NCBI GenBank assembly: GCA_024635735.1
Contig: JAGXII010000084.1
Span: 1-13,409, forward strand
DNA from: Christiangramia sp.
Lineage (GTDB): Bacteria > Bacteroidota > Bacteroidia > Flavobacteriales > Flavobacteriaceae
DNA length: 13,409 nucleotides
Direction: 5' to 3'
Both the position numbers and the translations under genes were made by a program. The notes beneath the pieces are model-generated. The model was given only the letters and a program-made list of their open reading frames with translations. It ran no database searches and was not told the DNA's origin. This document shows positions 7,797 to 13,409 of the stretch, one piece after another (positions within the stretch are counted from its first letter, which is position 1; every line of letters begins with the position of its first letter).

Positions 7797-8938
7797 TTCT
7801 TTACTCTCTTTAATGCCTCACCAATAACTTCTTCTGAAGCGCATAATGAAAAGCGTACATAACCTTCTCCCTGGGAACCGAAAATAAATCCCGGTGCGAT
7901 AAAAATATCATGCTCATATAATAACCCATCAACCACATCTGCCGAAGTTTTTCCTTCCGGAACCCTGGCCCATACAAACAATCCTACCTGTCCATCTGCA
8001 GCTTCACAATTTAATTCTTCAATAAGCTCCAGAACCAGTTTTTTTCTTTTTTCATAGATCCTGTTCTGATCATCAAACCAGGACTGTGACATTTTCAATG
8101 CTTCTACTGCTCCCGCCTGCACCGGATAAAACATCCCGCTATCCATATTTGATTTTACTTTTAAAACTGAATTGATATTCTTCTGACTTCCGGCAAGCAT
8201 TCCAACACGCCATCCGGCCATATTGAAACTTTTACTAAGCGAATTCAACTCCATCACATAATCACTTAAAGTCTCCTGTTTCAGAATACTTCTGGGATTT
8301 GAATTCTGAATAAAACTGTAGGGATTGTCATTTACAACCAGAATCTTATGCTTTTCGGCAAAGGCTGTAATCTCTTCAAAAAAAGATTCAGGAGCTACAG
8401 ACCCTGTAGGCATATGCGGATAATTCACCCACATTAGTTTCACTTTGCTAAGGTCTACTTCCGCTAGTTTTTCAAAATCAGGCAGCCAGTTATTTTCTGC
8501 TTTCAATTCATAATTTCTTTCTGAAGCGTCTAATAATTTGCTAACAGAACTATAAGTTGGATAACCCGGATCCGGCAAAAGCACCTCATCTCCGGGATTT
8601 AAAAATGCCATGGAAATATGCATAATTCCCTCTTTGCTACCCATTAATGGAAGAATCTCAGATTCGGCGTCCAATGAAAGATCGTAAAATCTTTCATAAA
8701 AACCGGCCATTGCATTTCTCAATTCAGTTATTCCTTTGTAGGGCTGGTATTGGTGCGCTCCATTTGTTGTGAGAGCCTTATTCAATGCCTCTATCACTTC
8801 CTGTGGCGGAGCAAGATCGGGACTTCCAATACCAAGATTAATGATAGGCTTCCCCTCTCCTCTTAGCTTTCCTACTTCCCTCAGCTTTTGTGAAAAATAG
8901 TACTCCTGTACATTATCCAGTCTTTTTGCCGTAATCAT
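7793..8938 (-). CDS. class I/II (fold type I) PLP aminotransferase, probably aromatic
   Basis: The 381-residue product is a fold-type-I aminotransferase. The PLP lysine is Lys236 in SLSKSFNMAGWRVG. Asp204 and Tyr207 in NDNPY contact the cofactor ring, and Arg362 in VRFSLCAS is the expected substrate carboxylate-binding Arg. Position between pheA and tyrA, with 4-nt ATGA overlaps on both sides, suggests it transaminates phenylpyruvate and 4-hydroxyphenylpyruvate to Phe and Tyr. An alternative from the same family is prephenate or aspartate aminotransferase, or LL-diaminopimelate aminotransferase. The specificity is inferred from context and is not visible in the sequence. Confidence 0.92.
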   Translation of the reverse strand: MITAKRLDNVQEYYFSQKLREVGKLRGEGKPIINLGIGSPDLAPPQEVIEALNKALTTNGAHQYQPYKGITELRNAMAGFYERFYDLSLDAESEILPLMGSKEGIMHISMAFLNPGDEVLLPDPGYPTYSSVSKLLDASERNYELKAENNWLPDFEKLAEVDLSKVKLMWVNYPHMPTGSVAPESFFEEITAFAEKHKILVVNDNPYSFIQNSNPRSILKQETLSDYVMELNSLSKSFNMAGWRVGMLAGSQKNINSVLKVKSNMDSGMFYPVQAGAVEALKMSQSWFDDQNRIYEKRKKLVLELIEELNCEAADGQVGLFVWARVPEGKTSADVVDGLLYEHDIFIAPGFIFGSQGEGYVRFSLCASEEVIGEALKRVKK

Positions 8939-9762
8939 GACAATTTATTTTTATAAATCCCTAATATTTTTAAATCTTCAGTCATTAATTTCAAAACGTC
9001 GATAGCCTTTTGAAAATCTTCCGGTCTTTCAAAAATCACATCCACAAAAAATGAATATTTCCATGGCTCATCTATTACCGGAAGCGATTGTATTTTGGTC
9101 ATATCCAGATAACAGTCTCTAAGAATATTCAACAACGAAACCAGACTCCCACGCTCACTTTTCAAATCGAATTTTATCGAAGCCTTATCCAGTTTCTCGC
9201 CATTAGGCTCCCGCTGTTTTGTGCCCAGAACAAGAAATCGTGTGGCATTACTTTTTATAGTGTGAATTTCTCTTGCAAGAATTTCAAGACCGTACATTTC
9301 GGCAGCCGCAGGACTCGCCACGGCAGCAACTTTCTTCAATTGTTGCTCAGATATTCTTTTGGCAGCTTCGGCTGTATCTACATCTTCAATGAGTTTAATA
9401 TGAGGATGTTTCTTAAAGAATTCCTTGCACTGTAAAAGGGCCATAGGGTGTGAAAACACCTTTTTAATATCCTGTATATTCTGACCTTCGAGTGCCATTA
9501 AATTCATGTTTACCGGTGTATAATGTTCACCTATTATACTAAGATTATATTCATCAATCAGCGCGTAATTTGGCAAAATAGAGCCCGCGATACTATTCTC
9601 TATGGCCATGACTGCTTCATCACTTTCTTTTGCCGACAGCTTTTGAGCGAGCTCATGGAAAGACATATATTCCACAACCTCAACTTCCTTATGATAATAA
9701 TCCATCGCTACCAGATGGTGAAAAGAGCCTTTTATGCCCTGAATGCCTATTTTTTTGTTCAT
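8935..9762 (-). CDS. pheA: prephenate dehydratase with ACT domain
   Basis: This enzyme converts prephenate to phenylpyruvate, the Phe branch. The 275-residue product has the catalytic domain (~1-185), with GIKGSFHH (9-16), AIENSIAGS (53-61), SHPMALLQC (104-112) and SNATRFLVLG (171-180). The TRF triad, including catalytic Thr174, is intact. An ACT domain (~195-270) follows. The Phe-binding GALV and ESRP motifs of the classic enzymes appear as GSLV (205-208) and QSLP (225-228), so Phe feedback may differ. It has no fused chorismate mutase; that activity is supplied by the last gene of the operon. It is the first structural gene after a leader-peptide attenuator whose terminator ends 9 nt before the ATG. 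Confidence 0.95.
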   Translation of the reverse strand: MNKKIGIQGIKGSFHHLVAMDYYHKEVEVVEYMSFHELAQKLSAKESDEAVMAIENSIAGSILPNYALIDEYNLSIIGEHYTPVNMNLMALEGQNIQDIKKVFSHPMALLQCKEFFKKHPHIKLIEDVDTAEAAKRISEQQLKKVAAVASPAAAEMYGLEILAREIHTIKSNATRFLVLGTKQREPNGEKLDKASIKFDLKSERGSLVSLLNILRDCYLDMTKIQSLPVIDEPWKYSFFVDVIFERPEDFQKAIDVLKLMTEDLKILGIYKNKLS

Positions 9763-9771
9763 ATACCTATC

Positions 9772-9804
9772 AAAAAAAAGTCTCGATTTTAGATCGAGAC
9801 TTTT
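9772..9804 (-). terminator. attenuator terminator hairpin in the pheA leader
   Basis: In the minus-strand RNA, AAAAGUCUCGAU (9804-9793) pairs perfectly with AUCGAGACUUUU (9787-9776) around a 5-nt loop. It is followed by more U's, giving eight U's at 9779-9772. This is a textbook intrinsic terminator, but it sits 5' of pheA with no minus-strand gene ending before it except the short leader ORF. In the plus direction no gene ends here, so premature termination of the pheA operon is the natural reading. Confidence 0.88.
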
Positions 9805-9846
9805 ATATAATTTTATTTTTAGTTAATCATATAGCATTCCCGATCC
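9791..9846 (-). promoter_or_regulatory. candidate antiterminator pairing of the pheA leader
   Basis: RNA segment GGAUCGGGA (9846-9838), covering codons 20-23 of the leader ORF, can pair with UCUCGAUCU (9799-9791): nine pairs, two of them G-U. The second segment lies in the 5' arm of the terminator, so the two structures exclude each other. A ribosome at the leader stop codon (9829-9827) would cover much of the first segment and favour termination. A ribosome stalled early in the Phe/Tyr run would leave it free. The pairing was found by eye, with no energy calculation. Confidence 0.65.
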
Positions 9847-9904
9847 TATCTCCATAATAGAAATAAAAATAGTAGAATGTGTTCCAGTTGATTAAACTTG
9901 TCAT
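9827..9904 (-). CDS. pheA operon leader peptide, Phe/Tyr-rich (25 aa)
   Basis: From ATG 9904-9902 to TGA 9829-9827 the minus strand encodes 25 residues: MTSLINWNT, then the uninterrupted aromatic run FYYFYFYY (codons 10-17, 9877-9854), then GDRIGNAI. Eight consecutive Phe or Tyr codons (TTC, TTT, TAC, TAT) directly upstream of a terminator and of an operon making Phe and Tyr is the classic signature of a ribosome-mediated attenuator leader. The peptide itself is probably not functional; translation speed through the run is the signal. A promoter-like element ends 19 nt before the ATG. No Shine-Dalgarno is visible, which is normal for Bacteroidota. The gene is too short for ordinary gene callers. 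Confidence 0.87.
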   Translation of the reverse strand: MTSLINWNTFYYFYFYYGDRIGNAI

Positions 9905-9923
9905 TATCAATAATTATGAGTGA

Positions 9924-9953
9924 CTAAAGTAGTGCTTAAATTTTAGTTTCAAA
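9924..9953 (-). promoter_or_regulatory. candidate promoter of the pheA leader/operon
   Basis: TTTG (9953-9950) and TACTTTAG (9931-9924) are separated by 18 nt, matching the Bacteroidota -33/-7 arrangement with one mismatch to TAnnTTTG. Transcription would start near 9920-9916, placing the leader ATG roughly 12-16 nt downstream. Confidence 0.6.
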
Positions 9954-9983
9954 ATATTTTATTCTGAAATTTTACAGTTTTTG

Positions 9984-9998
9984 CATATTCGGAATATG
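9984..9998. repeat. 15-bp palindrome between divergent promoters
   Basis: CATATTC and GAATATG flank a single G as a perfect inverted repeat. It lies about 30 nt upstream of the candidate -33 element of the pheA leader and about 90 nt upstream of the gldA -7 element. It could be a dimeric regulator site. No T-tract follows, so it is not a terminator. Confidence 0.4.
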
Positions 9999-10089
9999 AA
10001 TAGTGTTTTAGTGAGAAAAACAATTTAAGACCCATTATAATCGTTTAGAAAATGAAAAGTTTTCAGCCGTCACACTGATTATTTATTCC

Positions 10090-10097
10090 TAATTTTG
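10090..10097 (+). promoter_or_regulatory. candidate gldA -7 element (TAATTTTG)
   Basis: The octamer fits TAnnTTTG exactly and ends 12 nt before ATG 10110. The -33 region is weak. An in-frame TTG at 10095 lies inside this box, which argues against it as a start codon. Confidence 0.5.
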
Positions 10098-10109
10098 AAT
10101 TTCAGATCT

Positions 10110-11012
10110 ATGTCTATAAGCGCAAATAACATATCAAAGCATTTTGGAAGCCAGAAAGCGCTGAATAATGTCAGTTTTAGTGTTTCAAAAGGTGAAATTG
10201 TTGGTTTTTTAGGTCCGAATGGAGCGGGAAAGTCAACTTTAATGAAGATCCTCACAGGCTACCTTTCCCCAGATGAAGGTGAAGCTGAAATTAGCGGAAT
10301 CAATTTAAAGGACAATATCGAAGCAATCCAAAAACGAATTGGCTATCTCCCTGAGCATAATCCTTTATATACTGAAATGTTTGTTCGGGAATATTTGCAA
10401 TTCAACGCTTCCATTTATTCTATTGATAAGAACCGGTTGGAAGAGATTATCAAACTAACAGGGCTTACTCCCGAAGCCAACAAAAAGATTGGCCAGCTTT
10501 CAAAAGGTTACAGGCAACGTGTTGGACTTGCTGCCGCTTTACTTCACGATCCGGAAGTGCTGATACTCGATGAACCTACCACAGGGCTGGATCCAAATCA
10601 GCTGGTAGAAATAAGATCCCTTATAAAGAATGTTGGAAAAGAAAAAACGGTATTTCTTTCTACTCATATTATGCAGGAAGTAGAAGCCATCTGCGATCGT
10701 GTGATCATTATTAATAAAGGTAAAATTGTCGCAGATAAAAAGCTTAATGAGATGCGGGCCGATAAAGAACAGATCATTTTTGTGGAGTTTGATTACCTCA
10801 TAGAACCTGTTGCCCTTCAAAAGATACCAGACCTGGTTTCAGCAAAGAACACCGGAGGCTTTTCATACGAGCTTACCTTCAATACCACCAGGGATATGAG
10901 ACCGGCTGTTTTTGACTTTGCGCATGATAACGGCCTAAAAACCCTTCAGCTAAATCAAAAAACAAAGAATCTCGAAAGTCTTTTTGCTGAACTAACTAAC
11001 ACTGATTCTTAA
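10110..11012 (+). CDS. gldA: GldA-like ABC transporter ATP-binding protein
   Basis: The 300-residue product has one ABC ATPase domain: Walker A GPNGAGKST (35-43), signature LSKGYRQR (130-137), Walker B LILDEP (151-156) and switch His186 in STHIMQE. A C-terminal extension of about 80 residues follows. Length, signature and tail match GldA, the ATPase that works with the GldF/GldG membrane parts in gliding motility and type IX-secretion bacteria. The partner genes are not in this window, so another drug- or lipid-export ATPase of the same family remains possible. ATG 10110 was preferred to an upstream TTG at 10095, because MSISANNISKHFG is the usual family start and the TTG is in the -7 box. 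The gene is convergent with the DUF2807 gene, only 12 nt away. Confidence 0.85.
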   Translation: MSISANNISKHFGSQKALNNVSFSVSKGEIVGFLGPNGAGKSTLMKILTGYLSPDEGEAEISGINLKDNIEAIQKRIGYLPEHNPLYTEMFVREYLQFNASIYSIDKNRLEEIIKLTGLTPEANKKIGQLSKGYRQRVGLAAALLHDPEVLILDEPTTGLDPNQLVEIRSLIKNVGKEKTVFLSTHIMQEVEAICDRVIIINKGKIVADKKLNEMRADKEQIIFVEFDYLIEPVALQKIPDLVSAKNTGGFSYELTFNTTRDMRPAVFDFAHDNGLKTLQLNQKTKNLESLFAELTNTDS

Positions 11013-11024
11013 AGTTTGCTTTCT

Positions 11025-11780
11025 TCAGGGAGTCTCGAAAATAAGTTTTCCGCGAAAATGCTCATTTACCCTTACCACCGGCGGACGATTCACCGAAATA
11101 ATATCGCCATAACTATAAATATCACCCTTAAGACTCTGCTGCGGATTCACAATTAATTTATTGGTCCCCCGGTGAAAAATATCATAATTCTGAACTATAA
11201 AGTCTCTTCCTTCCAGTCTCCCATCTCCGGCGGCAAAGAAAATATTTACATTTTCGGCCTTACCGGTCAGGAAGTAATGTGAATAATTATCGTTGGTTAT
11301 TCGGAGGTTTTTGACATCGAGATCCAGAATAAAATCTCCATCGGTATTAATATCAGGATCCAGTTCCTGGTTAAGAGATCTCAACCAAAGATGATCCAGT
11401 TTAAGGGTACCTATACTTTCTATAGCAATATTCGAACTTGACTGCAGCCAGGTTAAATCTGGGGTGGTAACGTAAATTTTAGTGATCCCATATTCGCGAA
11501 ACAGGTTACAGGAGTTTTCATTTTTAAGCAATAACCGACCGTCCTTTACCTCCACGGTCACTTCGTTTATAAGATTTTTGCCAGATTCAACGGTTACTTT
11601 TTGAACCGGGCCCTGCTCTATGAATAATTTAATTCGTTCAAAAACCATGATTTCAGAAAAGCTTTCCACCTCCACTTCTTTTTGAACAATTTCGCCTGAA
11701 GTCTGGAAACAGTCATTCGAGTCTTCCGAATCACATCCCAGAAAACCAATGATCATAATTAAGATTAGAAACCTCTTCAT
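11025..11780 (-). CDS. lipoprotein with head GIN domain (DUF2807)
   Basis: The 251-residue product begins with a type II signal peptide; FLGC puts the lipidated Cys at residue 16. The acidic stretch after it (DSEDSND, 17-23) resembles the lipoprotein export signal that sends Bacteroidota lipoproteins to the cell surface. The rest is a repetitive beta-strand domain with alternating hydrophobic residues, including FIEQGPVQKVTVESGKNLI and a late GDIYSYGDIISVNRPP. This matches the DUF2807 putative auto-transporter adhesin, head GIN family, whose molecular function is unknown. Its ATG overlaps the stop of the upstream acyloxyacyl hydrolase (ATGA), suggesting a cotranscribed envelope pair. Confidence 0.85.
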   Translation of the reverse strand: MKRFLILIMIIGFLGCDSEDSNDCFQTSGEIVQKEVEVESFSEIMVFERIKLFIEQGPVQKVTVESGKNLINEVTVEVKDGRLLLKNENSCNLFREYGITKIYVTTPDLTWLQSSSNIAIESIGTLKLDHLWLRSLNQELDPDINTDGDFILDLDVKNLRITNDNYSHYFLTGKAENVNIFFAAGDGRLEGRDFIVQNYDIFHRGTNKLIVNPQQSLKGDIYSYGDIISVNRPPVVRVNEHFRGKLIFETP

Positions 11781-12880
11781 AGTCTGTATCCAATTGAAAA
11801 TTCTACTGCTTCGGCATTAGCTCCATGGGAACGCACCGTTGCCGATGCCCACCAGTTATCAGTAATCCTTCTTTCCAGGCCAATCCGGTTATAAACCTGG
11901 TCCACATAATCTGTGTATGGATAGTATGCATAATATCCCAGCTGAGTGATAAGTGATATTTTATTGAATGTAAGTTTATGACCTACAAATACACCCACTC
12001 TTTTTGCGTCCTCATCTCCCGTGGTTCCTTCCTGCGGAAATGCGATCGCTTTATACTGAATAAATTCTTCCAAAGATCGCGAAAAGAAAATTTCAGCTCC
12101 GGCCTGAAGGGTGCTTTTATGATTCAGTACTTTATCTGCATAGGCTGAAAAAGTTAAAAATGGTAGCTGAGGAGAGCCAACCACTCCTGTAGTATTCACA
12201 CCACTTCTTATGGCGAAATTATAATGGACCGGTTCTGTATATTTTTCTTTAGGGCCCCGCTCTATATAATCCGGGATATTTTCATGCTCTAGCAAATAAT
12301 TCAGCCCGAGATTAAAAGTAAATGTATTGGTGCTGTGATTTGGAGAACCAAGGTCTGCATTGGAATAATGAATAAGAGATATTCCCGCCTGAATCCCTAA
12401 ACCTTCAATAATATTTTCTTTCCTGAAATTTCCCATCAGGTAAGTGGTACTTAAAAAGTGAGTGCCATAGGCATTGTTTCGATAATTCCTATCGGCGTCA
12501 TAAGGACTTTTTGCATACGCCACACCCTGTCCTATCCTAAACATAAAAAGCCGCTTTAAGGCATAGAAACTCATATGAGCGTAAGCACTTACATTCTCTC
12601 CCAAATATTCATTTTTCAAATCCTGATAGATCAAAGAATATCCAAAATCGGGATAATTATAGCGGCGTTCCCATTTTCTTAAACCATAGGTTTTGTGGTT
12701 CCAGCTTAGAATTACCCCCACCGGATGCTCTGTAATTAAATGTGAAATATCTGGATTGTGCTCTATAATACTTCCGTAGAAATAACTCGCGTCCAAGGAA
12801 TAGTAGTTAGGAATTTTTTCTTCCTGAGCATAGCCTAGAAATCCCAGAAGCAAAAAGAAAAACGAGGCGATTTTTTTCAT
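11777..12880 (-). CDS. PagL-like acyloxyacyl hydrolase (lipid A deacylase), outer membrane
   Basis: The 367-residue product starts with a Sec signal peptide (MKKIASFFFLLLGFLGYAQ). Many amphipathic beta strands and a C-terminal FSIGYRL point to an outer-membrane barrel. LIHYSNADLGSPN (169-181) matches the PagL catalytic motif HxSN: His171 and Ser173 are the expected catalytic pair and Asn174 follows. PagL-type enzymes remove an ester-linked acyl chain from lipid A at the outer membrane. The protein is about twice as long as Pseudomonas PagL, with a second beta-rich half (~215-367), as is usual for the Bacteroidota acyloxyacyl hydrolase group. A perfect -7 box lies only 7 nt upstream of the ATG. 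Confidence 0.82.
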   Translation of the reverse strand: MKKIASFFFLLLGFLGYAQEEKIPNYYSLDASYFYGSIIEHNPDISHLITEHPVGVILSWNHKTYGLRKWERRYNYPDFGYSLIYQDLKNEYLGENVSAYAHMSFYALKRLFMFRIGQGVAYAKSPYDADRNYRNNAYGTHFLSTTYLMGNFRKENIIEGLGIQAGISLIHYSNADLGSPNHSTNTFTFNLGLNYLLEHENIPDYIERGPKEKYTEPVHYNFAIRSGVNTTGVVGSPQLPFLTFSAYADKVLNHKSTLQAGAEIFFSRSLEEFIQYKAIAFPQEGTTGDEDAKRVGVFVGHKLTFNKISLITQLGYYAYYPYTDYVDQVYNRIGLERRITDNWWASATVRSHGANAEAVEFSIGYRL

Positions 12881-12887
12881 ACCAGAG

Positions 12888-12895
12888 CAAATCTA
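12888..12895 (-). promoter_or_regulatory. candidate -7 element (TAGATTTG) of the acyloxyacyl hydrolase gene
   Basis: This is an exact TAnnTTTG match that ends 7 nt before ATG 12880, so a transcript from it would have almost no 5' leader. The -33 region holds TTTC-like sequence but no TTTG at the preferred distance. Confidence 0.45.
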
Positions 12896-12939
12896 ACATA
12901 TTTACGAAAGAAATTGCTTTTTAGATTAGTAGTTTGATC

Positions 12940-13409
12940 TTAAAAAACCCCAGCCGCGATTTGCTGAATATTAGAGCTTTTTCCCATAGAATAATAATGA
13001 AGTACAGGTGATCCAAACTCCATAAGTTCCTTAGATTGCTGTATGCACCATTCAATTCCCACTTCACGAACTTCTGCATTCGTCTTGCACTTTTCAACCT
13101 CCCTGATCAAGGTTTCCGGTAGGTCTATTCGAAAAACCTGTGGTAAAAGCTGAAGGTGGCGTTTTATTGCGATTGGTTTGATTCCCGGAATAATAGGTAC
13201 ATCGATTCCCACTTTTCTGGCATCTTCCACGAATTTGAAGAATTTAGAATTGTCAAAAAACATTTGCGTAACTATATAATCTGCCCCTTTATCTACCTTT
13301 TCCTTTAAGCGTTTCATATCGGTTGTAAGAGATGGTGCTTCCAGGTGTTTCTCGGGATAACCGGCAACGCCAATACAAAAATCAGATTTGTGATCGGCCT
13401 CTACCACAT
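12940..13409 (-). CDS. metF: methylenetetrahydrofolate reductase, C-terminal part (5' end outside window)
   Basis: The frame is open from the right edge to TAA at 12940, giving 156 codons counting the partial one at the edge. Conserved MetF segments are present: DFCIGVAGYPEKH, DYIVTQMFFDNSKF, VPIIPGIKPI and the C-terminal SPVLHYYSMGK. MetF is a flavin TIM-barrel enzyme that reduces 5,10-methylene-THF to 5-methyl-THF for methionine synthesis. The Met near the edge is internal to the protein, since the family is ~290-320 residues and the FAD-binding N-terminal half lies outside. No clear hairpin terminator follows the stop; the next gene starts 59 nt downstream on the same strand, so read-through is possible. 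Confidence 0.95.
   Translation of the reverse strand, partial: VVEADHKSDFCIGVAGYPEKHLEAPSLTTDMKRLKEKVDKGADYIVTQMFFDNSKFFKFVEDARKVGIDVPIIPGIKPIAIKRHLQLLPQVFRIDLPETLIREVEKCKTNAEVREVGIEWCIQQSKELMEFGSPVLHYYSMGKSSNIQQIAAGVF

Noticed and set aside
9772..9804. Hairpin read as a plus-strand terminator
   Set aside because: No plus-strand gene ends upstream of it. The symmetric U-tract and its position just before pheA fit the minus-strand attenuator role.
9523..9857. Two plus-strand ORFs of 75 and 89 codons covering the 5' part of pheA and its leader
   Set aside because: They are antisense to well-conserved pheA coding sequence and the terminator hairpin, have low-complexity or odd composition, and match no recognised family.
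9763..9930. T-box riboswitch or other metabolite riboswitch in the pheA leader
   Set aside because: The leader is short, no T-box consensus or other conserved aptamer core was recognised, and the leader ORF explains the terminator.
10539..10820. 93-codon minus-strand ORF inside gldA
   Set aside because: Antisense shadow of the ABC ATPase region that contains Walker B and the switch His; no family resemblance.

Overview
The window looks like chromosomal DNA from a marine-type Flavobacteriaceae (Bacteroidota), possibly near Christiangramia/Gramella or Zunongwangia; the genus is a guess. Evidence for the group: low GC, TAnnTTTG-type -7 promoter elements, no clear Shine-Dalgarno sites, a GldA-type ABC ATPase, tandem DUF3857/transglutaminase-like secreted proteins, and a DAHP synthase with its chorismate mutase at the C-terminus. 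There is no sign of phage, insertion sequences or CRISPR. Most genes are ordinary; the most interesting element is regulatory.

Layout. Positions 1-3589 (minus): two adjacent DUF3857-family secreted proteins. The downstream one runs off the left edge and has lost its transglutaminase Cys. The upstream one has a normal Cys/His but is cut by one in-frame TAA at 2129-2131, with homologous frame continuing to 1691. Positions 3641-5040 (minus): rsgA-dtd, overlapping by 1 nt. Positions 5131-5778 (plus): a secreted protein with a CsgG/TolB-N-like look. A near-perfect bidirectional terminator (5793-5828) separates it from the convergent aromatic operon.

Positions 5834-9762 (minus): a four-gene overlapping operon in transcription order pheA (prephenate dehydratase) - class I/II aminotransferase - tyrA (prephenate dehydrogenase) - DAHP synthase/chorismate mutase. 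Together these cover the committed shikimate step and the whole chorismate-to-Phe/Tyr branch.

Upstream of pheA, the roughly 350-nt gap holds a complete candidate ribosome-mediated attenuator. It has a Bacteroidota-type promoter (9924-9953), a 25-codon leader ORF (9827-9904) whose codons 10-17 are all Phe or Tyr, a 9-bp antiterminator pairing starting inside the leader ORF, and a 12-bp terminator hairpin with eight U's ending 9 nt before the pheA start codon. This is a short unannotated gene plus RNA switch that should respond to charged tRNA-Phe and tRNA-Tyr.

Positions 10110-11012 (plus): gldA-like ABC ATPase, divergent from the aromatic operon. Positions 11025-12880 (minus): a PagL-like lipid A deacylase/acyloxyacyl hydrolase followed with a 4-nt overlap by a DUF2807 lipoprotein, an envelope pair. 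Positions 12940-13409 (minus): the C-terminal part of metF, cut by the right edge.

Two enzymes in the aromatic operon carry notable substitutions. The DAHP synthase has Arg where the metal-binding Cys of the AGPCS motif is expected. The PheA ACT domain departs from the GALV/ESRP Phe-binding motifs. Both may be normal for the lineage and need an alignment.
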